This document shows, piece after piece, positions 1 through 9,283 of a DNA stretch of 64,000 nt. The DNA is from BD2-11 sp965115885. Lineage in GTDB: Bacteria > Gemmatimonadota > Gemmatimonadetes > Longimicrobiales > Gaopeijiaceae. The DNA is taken from positions 930,001-994,000 of the forward strand of contig OZ220479.1 in assembly GCA_965115885.1 (NCBI GenBank), in the 5' to 3' direction. The notes below the pieces were generated by a model. It did not search any database, was not told the DNA's origin, and saw only the letters and a list, made by a program, of their open reading frames with translations. Numbering within the stretch: position 1 is the stretch's first letter; every line of letters starts with the position of its first letter. Position numbers and translations under genes: made by a program.

Positions 1-160
1 CCACCCCCGCCTCCCGCGCGACCAGCCGCGCGTCCGCCGTCGCGCCGTCCGGGATCACGGCCCGGCTGGTGACGTCTCCGGCGTCGGCGAGGTCCTCGTC
101 CAGCGCCTCCCGGACGATCCGGTCCACGGCGGGGCCCGCCGGAGCGGCGAGCCCGGTCAC
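1..160 (-). CDS. nadC: Nicotinate-nucleotide pyrophosphorylase (carboxylating), 5' part only
   Basis: Only about 53 codons are present and the gene runs off the left edge. The enzyme converts quinolinate and PRPP to nicotinate mononucleotide in de novo NAD synthesis. The translation after a GTG at 160 carries the family's N-terminal signature, IVREALDEDL followed by GDVTSRAVIP. It lies 70 bases downstream of nadA on the same strand, the usual order for the pathway. The start is uncertain: a GGGG run sits directly before the GTG, and no ATG occurs in this frame back towards the nadA stop. Confidence 0.8.
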   Translation of the reverse strand, partial: MTGLAAPAGPAVDRIVREALDEDLADAGDVTSRAVIPDGATADARLVAREAGV

Positions 161-230
161 TTCCCCGGAACGGATCCGGCGCAGGGCGAAGGATCTGCGG
201 GAAGCCGCGCGCGGAATCCGCTCATTCGCG

Positions 231-1214
231 TCAAGCGCGCGCGGGTCGCCGCCCGACCTCCAGCATGCGCTCCACCGAGGAACGCGCTCCGTCCGCCACC
301 GCAGCGTCCACCGTCACCTCGTGACGCATGCTCCGCAACGACTCCAGAATCCCCTGGAGGGTGATGCGCTGCATATGCGGGCACAGGTTGCAGGGCCGCA
401 CGAACTCCACCTCCGGGTGCTCCACCGCGACGTTGTCGCTCATCGAGCACTCGGTGACCAACACCACGCTGGCGGGCTTGTTGGCCTCGACCCAGCCGAT
501 CATCCCGGCCGTCGATCCCACGTAGTCCGCCTCCTCCAGAACGTCGGAGGGGCATTCCGGGTGGGCGATGATCCGCAGTCCCGGCTGGCGAGCCCGGTAG
601 TCGCGCAGCTCCGCTCCGGTGAAGCGCTCGTGCACCTCGCACGAGCCCTCCCACAGAATCAGCTCCTTGTCGGTCTGGGACGCCACCCACTGGCCCAGAT
701 AGCGGTCGGGGAGGAAGATCGCTCGATCCTCGGCCAGCGACTCGACCACCTGAAGCGCGTTCGAGGAGGTGCAGCAGATGTCGGCTTCGGCCTTGACCTG
801 TGCGGAGGTGTTGACGTAGGTGACCACCGGGACCCCCGGATAGCGCTCCTTGAGCAGGCGCACGTCGGCTCCGGTGATCGATTCCGCCAGCGAGCATCCG
901 GCGTCCGTGTCCGGAATCAGCACGGTCTTCTCCGGGCTCACGATCTTGGCCGTCTCCGCCATGAAGTGCACCCCGCCCATCACGATCACGTCGGCGTCGG
1001 CGCGGGCGGCTTGGTAGGCCAACGCCAGAGAATCGCCGGTGAAGTCGGCGGCGCCGTGGTAGATGTCCGGCGTCATGTAGTTGTGGGCCATCACGATCGC
1101 GCCGCGCTCGGCCTTGAGCTCTTCGATTTGCGCGAGCAGGCGCTCGGCGACGACGCGCTCGGCGTCGGGCAGAATCCCCGCGAGGCGTCGGGTGGGGGAA
1201 CGGGTCGTGGGCAT
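231..1214 (-). CDS. nadA: Quinolinate synthase NadA
   Basis: A 327-residue [4Fe-4S] enzyme that condenses iminoaspartate with dihydroxyacetone phosphate to give quinolinate. Seen in the translation are the substrate segment MAHNYMTPDIYH, the serine/cysteine region DAGCSLAESI, the motif CCTSSNALQVVESL and the C-terminal PCNLCPHM. The three cysteines expected to bind the cluster are therefore all present. The ATG at 1214 (MPTTRSP) gives a normal family length; the longer frame upstream has no family similarity. The pathway partner nadC follows. No L-aspartate oxidase gene is visible in the window. Confidence 0.95.
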   Translation of the reverse strand: MPTTRSPTRRLAGILPDAERVVAERLLAQIEELKAERGAIVMAHNYMTPDIYHGAADFTGDSLALAYQAARADADVIVMGGVHFMAETAKIVSPEKTVLIPDTDAGCSLAESITGADVRLLKERYPGVPVVTYVNTSAQVKAEADICCTSSNALQVVESLAEDRAIFLPDRYLGQWVASQTDKELILWEGSCEVHERFTGAELRDYRARQPGLRIIAHPECPSDVLEEADYVGSTAGMIGWVEANKPASVVLVTECSMSDNVAVEHPEVEFVRPCNLCPHMQRITLQGILESLRSMRHEVTVDAAVADGARSSVERMLEVGRRPARA

Positions 1215-1377
1215 GGGGAAAACGGCGTGTCGACGAGAGACGCTTGCGTGGCTCGAACCCCCAAATATTGCTGCGCTCTCCGGGGGAGTCCACTGGCCAG
1301 CCGCGCCGCAGGGCGCGATGATGGCATCCGGCCCGCAATTTCCGGACACGCCCGAACCCCCCGAGGAGGAGGAGAAG

Positions 1378-1770
1378 ATGAACGTGTTTCGCTTGGCGGC
1401 CCTCGCGCGCGAACCCTCCGATCCGGTCAATTTCACCGGCCCCGGAAGCCTCCGCCGCATCGAAGGCGCGCTTCCCGAAGATCCGCGGGTCAACGTCTAC
1501 CGCGTGCGCTTCGAGGCTCGCTCGCGCACCAACTGGCACGTGCGCAGCGGGCATCAGATGCTCTTCGTCGTGGCGGGTCGCTGCCGCTACCAGAAGGAAG
1601 GCGAGCCCGTCGGAGAAGCCGGTCCGGGAGACCTCGTCGTCGTCGAGCCCGGCGAGAATCATTGGCACGGCGCGGCGCCCGGGGGCGCGATGACTCACCT
1701 CGCGCTCAACGTGAACGCGGCGACGAGCTGGGGGGATCCGGTGCGCGAGGACGAGTACGATGGCGTCTAG
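1378..1770 (+). CDS. Single-domain cupin protein
   Basis: A 130-residue protein with one double-stranded beta-helix. The first metal-site motif reads NWHVRSGHQMLFVVAGR and the second PGENHWHGAAP, so a mononuclear metal site with three His and a carboxylate or Gln is plausible. The start is the ATG directly after a purine-rich GAGGAGGAGGAG stretch. Its last codons overlap the ATG of the next gene (1760), which suggests translational coupling with the cory-CC-star and ArsA genes. The substrate cannot be read from sequence; small cupins include dioxygenases, isomerases and sensors. Confidence 0.85.
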   Translation: MNVFRLAALAREPSDPVNFTGPGSLRRIEGALPEDPRVNVYRVRFEARSRTNWHVRSGHQMLFVVAGRCRYQKEGEPVGEAGPGDLVVVEPGENHWHGAAPGGAMTHLALNVNAATSWGDPVREDEYDGV

Positions 1771-2071
1771 CTCCAGTCCCGGCGCGAGTCGGCTCCGACG
1801 GGCGATGCGGCGTCTGAAGCGGGGCCTGCGGGCCGCCGGGGAGATCTACGAGGGCATCTACTTCGCGCCCTACCGGTCGCAGATCTATCGCTCCTACCGG
1901 GAGGAGCGCGACACCTTTCTGCTCCTGGGCTTCGCGGACCTGCTGGGAGCGCCGAACCCGGTCGCGTTCTACGCGCTCGAGCTCTATCCCGACGTGATCG
2001 AGGAATTCCACCAATGGCACAGGCGCATCGGCATGCCGCGTCCGCCGGATGGCGGCTTCAGATGTTGCTGA
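1760..2071 (+). CDS. Cory-CC-star family protein (103 aa)
   Basis: A small basic-then-acidic protein whose last residues are GGFRCC followed directly by the stop codon, the feature behind the family name. The body holds the segments FAPYRSQIYRSYREERDTF, NPVAFYALELYPDVIEEFH and QWHRRIGM. From memory of this poorly studied family, members sit beside ArsA/GET3-like ATPases, as here. The two C-terminal cysteines suggest metal or thiol chemistry, but that is inference. The ATG at 1760 overlaps the cupin stop by 11 bases and has GAGG upstream. Confidence 0.75.
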   Translation: MASSSSPGASRLRRAMRRLKRGLRAAGEIYEGIYFAPYRSQIYRSYREERDTFLLLGFADLLGAPNPVAFYALELYPDVIEEFHQWHRRIGMPRPPDGGFRCC

Positions 2072-2108
2072 GACCTGACGCTGGGCCGCTGCCGCGCCGC
2101 CGCGCCTG

Positions 2109-3086
2109 ATGGCCGCGCCGCGCCGCATCCTCGACCGCGAGGTCGTCTTCTTCGGCGGCAAGGGCGGGGTCGGCAAGACCACGGTGGCTGCCATCGTGGC
2201 GCTCGAGGCCGCGCGCGCGGGGCTGCGCACCCTGTTGGTCTCCACCGATCCCGCGCACTCGACTTCGGACGTGCTCGAGACCCGGCTGGGCGGAGAAGCG
2301 CGCGAGGTGCGGCCGCGGCTGTGGGCGCTCGAGATCGATCCCGCCCAAGAGGCCGACCGCTACATCGAGGACGTGAAGGCGCGCGTCGCCGACAACACCC
2401 CTCCGCGCCTGATGGCGGAGGTCGAGCGCCAAATCGACATCGCGCGGGTGACGCCCGGAGCCGAGGAATCGGCTCTGTTCGACCGCTTCACGCGGATCGC
2501 CGAGGAGGCCGGAGGCGTCTGGGACCGGCTCGTCTTCGACACCGCGCCGCTGGGACACACGCTGCGGCTGCTCTCGCTGCCGGAGTTGATGGATGCGTGG
2601 ATCGACGGCCTGATCTCGCGGCGCCGCAAGGTCAACGCGCTGGGGCGCATGTGGCGCAACGTGGCGGGCGCGGCGGCGGGTTCCCAGGACTCCGGCGGGG
2701 ATCCGGTCCTGCACGCGCTCCGGGAGCGCCAAGCGCGCTTTCGTCGGGCGCGCGCGCTGATCACCGACCCGCGCCGGAGCGGCTTCGTCTTCGTGGTCAC
2801 GCCGGAACGCCTGCCGGTCGCGGAGACCGAGCGGTCGGTGAAGATGCTCGACCAGTACGGGATTCCGGTGGCCGCCATCTTCCTCAACCAGATGGTTCCG
2901 GAAGACGCGGACGGGGCGCTGTTCGCGGCTCGGCGCGACCGCCAGCGCGAGTACGCGGAGCGGGTGCGCGAGAGCTTTTCCGCCTACCCCGTGCACCCCA
3001 TTCCCCTGATCGAGGGCGAACTGCACGGGCTGGCGGCGCTGGAGCGACTGGCGGCGGCGTTGCCGATGTCGGAGCGCGCAACGTAA
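2109..3086 (+). CDS. arsA: ArsA/GET3-family ATPase
   Basis: A 325-residue soluble P-loop ATPase. The deviant Walker A motif GGKGGVGKTT lies at residues 16-25, the A-loop/switch-like STDPAHS at about 45-51 and the switch II type DTAPLGHTLRLL near 145. There is one nucleotide-binding half only, as in GET3-like and single-domain ArsA proteins, rather than the tandem ArsA of arsenite pumps. No arsB or arsR is nearby, so arsenic resistance is not supported. Its coupled neighbours are a cory-CC-star protein and a cupin, which points to a dedicated small-protein or metallochaperone role (inference). Confidence 0.9.
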   Translation: MAAPRRILDREVVFFGGKGGVGKTTVAAIVALEAARAGLRTLLVSTDPAHSTSDVLETRLGGEAREVRPRLWALEIDPAQEADRYIEDVKARVADNTPPRLMAEVERQIDIARVTPGAEESALFDRFTRIAEEAGGVWDRLVFDTAPLGHTLRLLSLPELMDAWIDGLISRRRKVNALGRMWRNVAGAAAGSQDSGGDPVLHALRERQARFRRARALITDPRRSGFVFVVTPERLPVAETERSVKMLDQYGIPVAAIFLNQMVPEDADGALFAARRDRQREYAERVRESFSAYPVHPIPLIEGELHGLAALERLAAALPMSERAT

Positions 3087-3155
3087 CATGACCCGGCCTC
3101 GCGCCCCGGCAGGCGTGCGCGCGCGCACCGGTCCCTCAGCGAAAGGACGGCTTCC

Positions 3156-4928
3156 GTGATCCCCTCGATCGTACTCCTCTTGGTCGGATTGTCCGCGTTC
3201 GCCACCGGATACTTGGTCTATTCCCGGTACGTCGCCCGCAAGATCTACCGGCTCGACCCCGACTTCCGCACGCCGGCGCACGAGTTCGAGGACGGAGTGG
3301 ACTTCCTCCCCACCAACCGCAACGTGCTGTTCGGCCACCACTTCACCTCGGTGGCGGGCGCGGCGCCCATCGTGGGCCCGGCGATCGCGGTCATCTGGGG
3401 CTGGTTGCCCGCGTTCCTGTGGGTGGTGTTGGGCACCATTTTCGCGGGCGCGGTGCACGACTTCGGCACCCTGTGGATTTCGACCCGGCACAAGGCGAAC
3501 TCCATCGGGACGCTCGCGGGCCGGATCGTGGGCGACCGGGGCCGGGTGCTTTTCCTGCTGGTGATCTTCTTCCTGTTGCTGCTGGTGAACGCGGTCTTCG
3601 CGGTCGTCATCTCCAACCTGTTCATCGGCAATCCGGGCGCAGTGCTTCCGGTGTGGGGCAGCTTGGCGGTCGCGCTCGCGGTGGGCTTCCTCATCTACCG
3701 CTCCGGCGTGGGACTGCTGCTGCCGTCGATCGCGGCGCTGCTGGTGCTCTACTTCCTGATCTGGGTGGGCCAGTCGGTCCCGATCCAGCTGCCCGACTTC
3801 TTCGACTTCGACCCCACGCCCGCCCAGATCGAAACGGCCGGGGGCGATCCGGCGGCCGCAGCCGCGGCCGCGGCCACGGACGGCGTGCGCGCGGGTTGGG
3901 TCATCGTCCTCTTCGTCTACGCCTTCTTCGCCAGCGTGCTGCCGGTCTGGCTCCTGCTCCAGCCGCGCGACTACGTCAACAGCCACCAGCTCTTCGTGGC
4001 GCTCGGCATCATCGGGCTCGGCATCGTTTTCACCAACGCGCCGGTGGTGGCTCCCGCGGTCAACACCGACCTGCCGCCGGATACGCCCAACTGGTTCCCG
4101 CTCCTCTTCGTCACCATCGCCTGCGGCGCCATCAGCGGTTTCCACGGGCTGGTGTCGTCGGGAACCTCCTCCAAGCAGCTCGACAAGGAAACCGACGCCC
4201 GCTACGTGGGCTACGGGGGGGCGATCGGCGAGGGGTCGCTGGCGCTCACCTCGATTCTGGCGACCACCGCGGGATTCGCGGTGGTGGTGAGGGTGGACGA
4301 CTGGCACGACCACTACGGTTCGTTCGCGTCGGCTTCGGCGGGCGCGACCCAGGCGTTCGTGCAGGGGGTGGGGTACTTGGCGCAAGGGATCGGCATCCCC
4401 CAAGGGCTTGCGGTCACCTTCGCCGCCGTGGTCGTGATCAGCTTCGCGGCGACCACCATGGACACCGGGGTCCGACTTCAGCGCTACATCATCTCGGAGC
4501 TCGGCAACGAATACGGGATCGGGATCGCGCAGAACCGTTGGATCGCGACCACTCTGGCCGTCTCCAGTTGCGCTCTGCTGGCGCTCGGGGTCGACCGGGG
4601 CGCCGGGGGCATGCGCCTGTGGCCGCTCTTCGGCACCACCAACCAGCTTACCGGCGCGATGAGCCTGTTGGTCGTCACCCTCTTCCTGTTCAGTCTCAAG
4701 CGGAAGTTCTGGGTGACGATGGTGCCGTTGGTCTTCCTGCTGGTCATGACGGTCTGGGCCATGGTGATCAACATGATCGGCTATTGGACCAGCGAGACTT
4801 GGCTCCTGTTCGGCGTCGGCGGCGCGATTTTCGTACTGGTGCTGTGGCTCGTGTTCGAGGCGCTGGCGGCGATGCGGGTGGCGCTTGCCGCGAGCGGGCC
4901 GGGGGCTCCCGCGCGTCGAGCTCCGTGA
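3156..4928 (+). CDS. cstA: Carbon starvation protein A (pyruvate/peptide transporter family)
   Basis: A 590-residue polytopic inner-membrane protein of the CstA family, known members of which take up pyruvate or peptides. Family motifs seen are the N-terminal NVLFGHHFTSVAGAAPIVGP, GAVHDFGTLWISTRHK and SSGTSSKQLDKETDARYVGY; hydrophobic helices fill the remainder. It is shorter than the roughly 700-residue E. coli CstA and lacks the long C-terminal part. Translation starts at GTG. The TGA stop overlaps the GTG start of the M14 peptidase (GTGA), so a peptide-utilisation pairing is plausible. Confidence 0.93.
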   Translation: MIPSIVLLLVGLSAFATGYLVYSRYVARKIYRLDPDFRTPAHEFEDGVDFLPTNRNVLFGHHFTSVAGAAPIVGPAIAVIWGWLPAFLWVVLGTIFAGAVHDFGTLWISTRHKANSIGTLAGRIVGDRGRVLFLLVIFFLLLLVNAVFAVVISNLFIGNPGAVLPVWGSLAVALAVGFLIYRSGVGLLLPSIAALLVLYFLIWVGQSVPIQLPDFFDFDPTPAQIETAGGDPAAAAAAAATDGVRAGWVIVLFVYAFFASVLPVWLLLQPRDYVNSHQLFVALGIIGLGIVFTNAPVVAPAVNTDLPPDTPNWFPLLFVTIACGAISGFHGLVSSGTSSKQLDKETDARYVGYGGAIGEGSLALTSILATTAGFAVVVRVDDWHDHYGSFASASAGATQAFVQGVGYLAQGIGIPQGLAVTFAAVVVISFAATTMDTGVRLQRYIISELGNEYGIGIAQNRWIATTLAVSSCALLALGVDRGAGGMRLWPLFGTTNQLTGAMSLLVVTLFLFSLKRKFWVTMVPLVFLLVMTVWAMVINMIGYWTSETWLLFGVGGAIFVLVLWLVFEALAAMRVALAASGPGAPARRAP

Positions 4929-7900
4929 CCGCGCTCCGGCAGGGGGCGCCCCGCAGGAGGCCGGACGCGACTCCGGAGACGTCCAGGCGGCGGCGACCCG
5001 CCCGATTCGCGTTCCGGGCGGCGGCGGCGACGGTCTGGCTCGCTCTGGGCGCGCCCGCGGCGTCCCAGGCGGTTCCCGCCGCGTCGGTTCCCGGGGACCT
5101 GACCCGCCTGTTCGAGGTCGGCGGTCTCGTTCTGGACACCAACGGCGACCAGGTTCCCGATTTCGTCGACGCCTCGCTGGTGACGGGCGCGGCTCCGACG
5201 CCGGCCGAGACGCGCGCGGCCGCCGAGATCGCGGCTCGTCTGGGCTTCGAGACCATGGCGCTGGACCTGCCGCTGGCCCGAGGCATGGAGGCGGAGGGCG
5301 TGCGGGTGGTGGTCGGGCGGAGCGGGTTGGCCGCCTCGGGACTGGTCTCGCCGGGGGTGGATCCGGCCTCGTTGGACGCGGACGAGGGGGTGGTGGCGGT
5401 GCGCGAGGCCGGAGATCGACGCTGGGTGCTGGTGTTGGGCGGGGGAGAGGAGGGACTGGCGGCGGCGGCCCGCATGTTCGCGGGCGTGCTTCCGCACACG
5501 CGCACCCTGTCCGCGCCTCCGCTGGCGGTTGCGAGCGACGACGTGGGCGCCGCGCTGGAAGGAGCTGGGGTGGAGGTGGAGGAGATCCGGCTCTGGCAGG
5601 CCCGCGCGCGCGCCGGATCGGACGGGGTGAGGCGCCTGATCGCGCACGTGCGGGTGGCGGAGGCCGACGCGACGGTAGCGACCGAGGCGTTGCGCGCGCT
5701 CGCGGCCGGAGAGGACGTCCCGGTCGCGGCCGAGCGGAACGAACCCCGGGAGGCCGACGATGCGTCGGAGTCCTTCGGTCCGTTCGCCTATCCCGGCCTC
5801 GGATCGGTGGAAGTGCGCTTCGCGTCGGGCCCGGTGGTGCGCATCCCGAGCCGCGCCGCCCCGGAACCGCCCGGACCGATACCGGGCCGGCCGGGCAGCG
5901 GAGCGAAGCGGTCGCTCGACCTCTCCAACCTCTACACCCCCGACGGCCTGCTGGGCGACTCCGACGGCGACGAAATCCCCGACCGGGTCGACGCCCTGCT
6001 CGCTCCGGGCTCGGCCGCGGCGGAGGGGTTGCCCGACTTGGCCGCTCGTCTGGGACTGGAAGCGACCGGGCTGGTGGTTCCGCTGGTGGAACCCGCCGAC
6101 GGCTTGGAGCGTCTCGCCTCCCGTCCCACTCTGGTCTTGGTCGGCACCGACAATCCGCTCACGGAGCGGCTGGCCGACAGTGGCCGCGTCGACTTGGCCG
6201 GCCTCCGGCCAGGGGAGGGGATCGTCCAGCTGGTTCCGGCCGCTTTCGGCGACAAGCCTTCGCTGGTCGCGACCGGTGCCGACGCCGAGGGCGCGCGCCG
6301 CGCCCTCGACCACCTCGCTCTCACCCTCCCTCACCTGGACGCCCGGGGCGACGACCGCCCCACCCTCGACCATGTGGAGAGGGAACTCTGGAGCGCGCTC
6401 TCCGGACGCTCTCCCGCGGGCCAGGCGGCCATCGGCCTCTACAAGCTCGACCGCATCCTGACGGACCTCGCCGGCCGCGACCTGGACGCTGCGGAAATCC
6501 TGATTTCGGTCGAAAAACCCGCCCCCGGCCTCGCCGGTCTTGTCCGGGAGCGGGCGGCGGTTCTGGACGTCGGCGAGCTCGAGGTGGTCGTCGACGACCG
6601 CGACGTGCGCAACGCCGCGCCCGTCTTCTCCGAGTCCGTCGCCCTGCCCTCCGAGGTGGAGCGCTTTCGCGCCGTCCTCCGCACGGACGTGTTCCCGGCG
6701 GTCGCATCCGGAGATCCGGTCGCCGTGCATGTGCGCCTGAGCGAGCCGCCCCATGTGCGCCGCCGACTGGAGACCGAGACGCGCGCCGCCCTGCTCGAGC
6801 GGGGCGCCGACCCCGAAGCCACCGTGGTCGAGGTGCGTTCGGCGTTCAAGCAGGGATACTCCTGGCTCTACGAAGGCGTGCGGCCGCAGCTGGAAGGCGC
6901 CGACGTCGGCGAGATCCTCATCCGCTTCCGACGCAACGACCCGCCGCGGGAATGGCCCCAGCAGGCCATCCACACGCCCGTGCGCTGGCTGCACGAGATC
7001 TTCCCCATCGACGAAGTGCTGGCGCGCGACTTGGACATCGACCTCGACCGCATCCGCTTCGAGCAGGTGCTGGAAGGACCGACCTACGAGGTGGTGGTCA
7101 CGGATTCGGACGGCGACGTCCTCCTCGTCGACAGCTTCGACCCCCGGTGGGTGCTTCGCCCCTACTTCGACCGCTTCCGAGACTACGAGCACGTGCGCGT
7201 CACCACCGGCTGGATCGAGGCGCGCGCCGCCGGCCGCGTCCTCGCCGACGAACGCATCGTCACCGATCCGGAGGCGTTCTGGGACTTCTACCAGGAGACC
7301 GTCCTGCCGGCCGTTTACGACCACGTGATGGAACGCCACGACGGCATCCCGCGCGGCGGCGACGCCGACGCGCCGTTCTTCGGCGAGCTGATGGTCGAGG
7401 TGCGGCTGAGCGAACCCGACTACCGTCTCGGGATCGACAACGAAATCCACTCCACCATGGACGCCCTTCACGAGGAGGTCTACTTCGGCACCATCGAGTT
7501 CTTCGACCTGATCGGCCGCAACTCGCGCGGGCGCGGGCTCACCTACCCCGGCCGCATCCTTCCCGTGATGCTGCCCAAGTCCGACGGCTCGGCGGGGAGC
7601 GCGAACGTCTCTCTGTCGGGGTTCGCCACCTCTCGGCCCGCGGTGGTCGTCCGGTGGCGGGAAGGCTCCGGAGAGACCGGCGAAATGCGGCTGGACATCC
7701 CGCGCATCGCGATGGAGCGTCCCTCTGCGCGGCGCGCGCACGTGCGCGCCGACGCGCTCGGTCTCTCCCATCTGGTCCTGCGCGTCCGCGTCGACGCCGA
7801 CGCCGACATGCGCGACAGCCTGCTCGTCCACGCCCCTCCGCTGCAGGTCGACGAGCGGATGCTCTCCGCCGAGCAGGTGGAGGCCACCCTCGGGTACGTC

Positions 7901-9229
7901 GAGACCCTGCGCGAGCGCGGCATGTACGCCTCCGCGCTGGCGTTCCCGGGCCTAGGATCCCTGGAGGTCCACGCGGAATGGTCGCACGAGGAGGATCCCG
8001 CGTCCCGCCGCACCGTCCGTCTCGCGGCCAACGGCGTCCCCGATCCGCTGCCGGACTGGCGCGCCCTCCTTCCCGAAGGCTGGAGCCACTCGGGCGAGCG
8101 CTTGGTGCAGTGGGACACGCCCATTCCGCCCCCTGAGGGACATCGCATCCTCGCCCAGCTGGGCGCCGCCTTCGAGGAAGCGAGCGTCTACAAGGTCGGC
8201 GAATCCTATCTGGGCGAGGCAATCTGGGCCATGGACCTGATGCCGCCCGTACGGACCTCCCACTGGTCGCGCGCCAAGGCCACCACCTACAAGCCGACCG
8301 TCGTCTATTCGGCGCGTCAGCACGCCAACGAAGTGTCCTCCACCAGCCACGTGCTGCGCCACGCCGAACTTCTGCTCACCGACCCCGAGCAACGCCGCAG
8401 GCTGGACCGGGTGAACGTCGTCGTCCATCCCTTCGCCAACCCCGACGGCGCCCAACTGGCGTACGACCTGTACCGCGCGACCCCCGACTACATCCTGCAC
8501 GCCGGCTATCTGGGATCGCTCGGCGTCGACGTCACCTCGGGCTCGGGCGACGACCATCCCATCTACCCGGAGTCGAAGGTGCGCGGCAGGCTCTGGGAGG
8601 CTTGGCTGCCGGACGTCTTCCTGAACCCGCACGGCTATCCCTCGCACCAGGTGGTGCAGCTCTTCTCCGAGTACACGGGGCTCGTGCGGCGCGGGCGCGT
8701 GACCGAGCGCAATTGGGGATTCAACAAGGGTTGGTTCATGCCCGGCTTCGGCTACGTCGACGATCCCGAGTTCCCCCGGCACCGGGACGCCGCTTTCCAG
8801 CTGCGCGACTACATCACCCGGGGCATCAATTCCAATCGCGACGTCTTCGAGATGAACCAACGCGCCTACGCGCGCTATCGGCGCTACGGCACCGACTTCG
8901 ACCCGGACGTCTTCCGTCTGCCCATGACCGACAGCGTCCTGATCCAGATGCCCCTCGAGGGGTCGTCCGGGGACGGCGGCTACAATCCGCGGGTGACCGT
9001 CTGGAGCGGCACCACCGAAGCGCCCGACGAGACCGCCCACGGCCCGTGGATGGAGTTGGTGGCGAAGGCCGGGCTCTCATGGGACCAAGCCGTCCTCGAT
9101 TATCTGTACGAGGGCGATCACGAGGTCCGGCGCTCCGGCTCCGCCTTTTTCGGCGGGGTCGCGCTGAGCGCGAATCGCGCGCGCCCGCCGGAAGAGAAGG
9201 AAGAGGTCGCGCCGCCCCCGGGCGGGTGA
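4925..9229 (+). CDS. Large secreted M14-family zinc carboxypeptidase
   Basis: A 1434-residue exported protein. A hydrophobic signal segment ending near PAASQA falls at about residues 33-53. Two tandem modules follow, each opening with a calcium-loop-like motif (DTNGDQVPDFVDA, then DSDGDEIPDRVDA). The peptidase domain is C-terminal: zinc ligands H1133 and E1136 in RQHANEVSS, NPDGAQLAYD, and H1236 in NPHGYPSHQ. The motif YPGLGSVEV near residue 290 recurs as FPGLGSLEV near 1006, another internal repeat. GTG 4925 overlaps the cstA stop. Known M14 enzymes trim C-terminal residues or act on peptidoglycan peptides; the substrate here is unknown. Confidence 0.88.
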   Translation: MTALRQGAPRRRPDATPETSRRRRPARFAFRAAAATVWLALGAPAASQAVPAASVPGDLTRLFEVGGLVLDTNGDQVPDFVDASLVTGAAPTPAETRAAAEIAARLGFETMALDLPLARGMEAEGVRVVVGRSGLAASGLVSPGVDPASLDADEGVVAVREAGDRRWVLVLGGGEEGLAAAARMFAGVLPHTRTLSAPPLAVASDDVGAALEGAGVEVEEIRLWQARARAGSDGVRRLIAHVRVAEADATVATEALRALAAGEDVPVAAERNEPREADDASESFGPFAYPGLGSVEVRFASGPVVRIPSRAAPEPPGPIPGRPGSGAKRSLDLSNLYTPDGLLGDSDGDEIPDRVDALLAPGSAAAEGLPDLAARLGLEATGLVVPLVEPADGLERLASRPTLVLVGTDNPLTERLADSGRVDLAGLRPGEGIVQLVPAAFGDKPSLVATGADAEGARRALDHLALTLPHLDARGDDRPTLDHVERELWSALSGRSPAGQAAIGLYKLDRILTDLAGRDLDAAEILISVEKPAPGLAGLVRERAAVLDVGELEVVVDDRDVRNAAPVFSESVALPSEVERFRAVLRTDVFPAVASGDPVAVHVRLSEPPHVRRRLETETRAALLERGADPEATVVEVRSAFKQGYSWLYEGVRPQLEGADVGEILIRFRRNDPPREWPQQAIHTPVRWLHEIFPIDEVLARDLDIDLDRIRFEQVLEGPTYEVVVTDSDGDVLLVDSFDPRWVLRPYFDRFRDYEHVRVTTGWIEARAAGRVLADERIVTDPEAFWDFYQETVLPAVYDHVMERHDGIPRGGDADAPFFGELMVEVRLSEPDYRLGIDNEIHSTMDALHEEVYFGTIEFFDLIGRNSRGRGLTYPGRILPVMLPKSDGSAGSANVSLSGFATSRPAVVVRWREGSGETGEMRLDIPRIAMERPSARRAHVRADALGLSHLVLRVRVDADADMRDSLLVHAPPLQVDERMLSAEQVEATLGYVETLRERGMYASALAFPGLGSLEVHAEWSHEEDPASRRTVRLAANGVPDPLPDWRALLPEGWSHSGERLVQWDTPIPPPEGHRILAQLGAAFEEASVYKVGESYLGEAIWAMDLMPPVRTSHWSRAKATTYKPTVVYSARQHANEVSSTSHVLRHAELLLTDPEQRRRLDRVNVVVHPFANPDGAQLAYDLYRATPDYILHAGYLGSLGVDVTSGSGDDHPIYPESKVRGRLWEAWLPDVFLNPHGYPSHQVVQLFSEYTGLVRRGRVTERNWGFNKGWFMPGFGYVDDPEFPRHRDAAFQLRDYITRGINSNRDVFEMNQRAYARYRRYGTDFDPDVFRLPMTDSVLIQMPLEGSSGDGGYNPRVTVWSGTTEAPDETAHGPWMELVAKAGLSWDQAVLDYLYEGDHEVRRSGSAFFGGVALSANRARPPEEKEEVAPPPGG

Positions 9230-9283
9230 GGGTTCGGGTGCGTCCGACTTCCTCGAGTGCGGGGGGCGCCGACGCCCGCCGCG

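Noticed and set aside
2109..3086. Arsenite resistance operon
   Set aside because: A single-domain ArsA-type ATPase without arsB, arsC, arsD or arsR nearby does not support it.
2058..7831. Long minus-strand reading frames opposite ArsA, cstA and the M14 peptidase
   Set aside because: Their translations are Arg/His/Asp-rich without domains, and they lie exactly opposite well-recognised genes; high GC content creates them.
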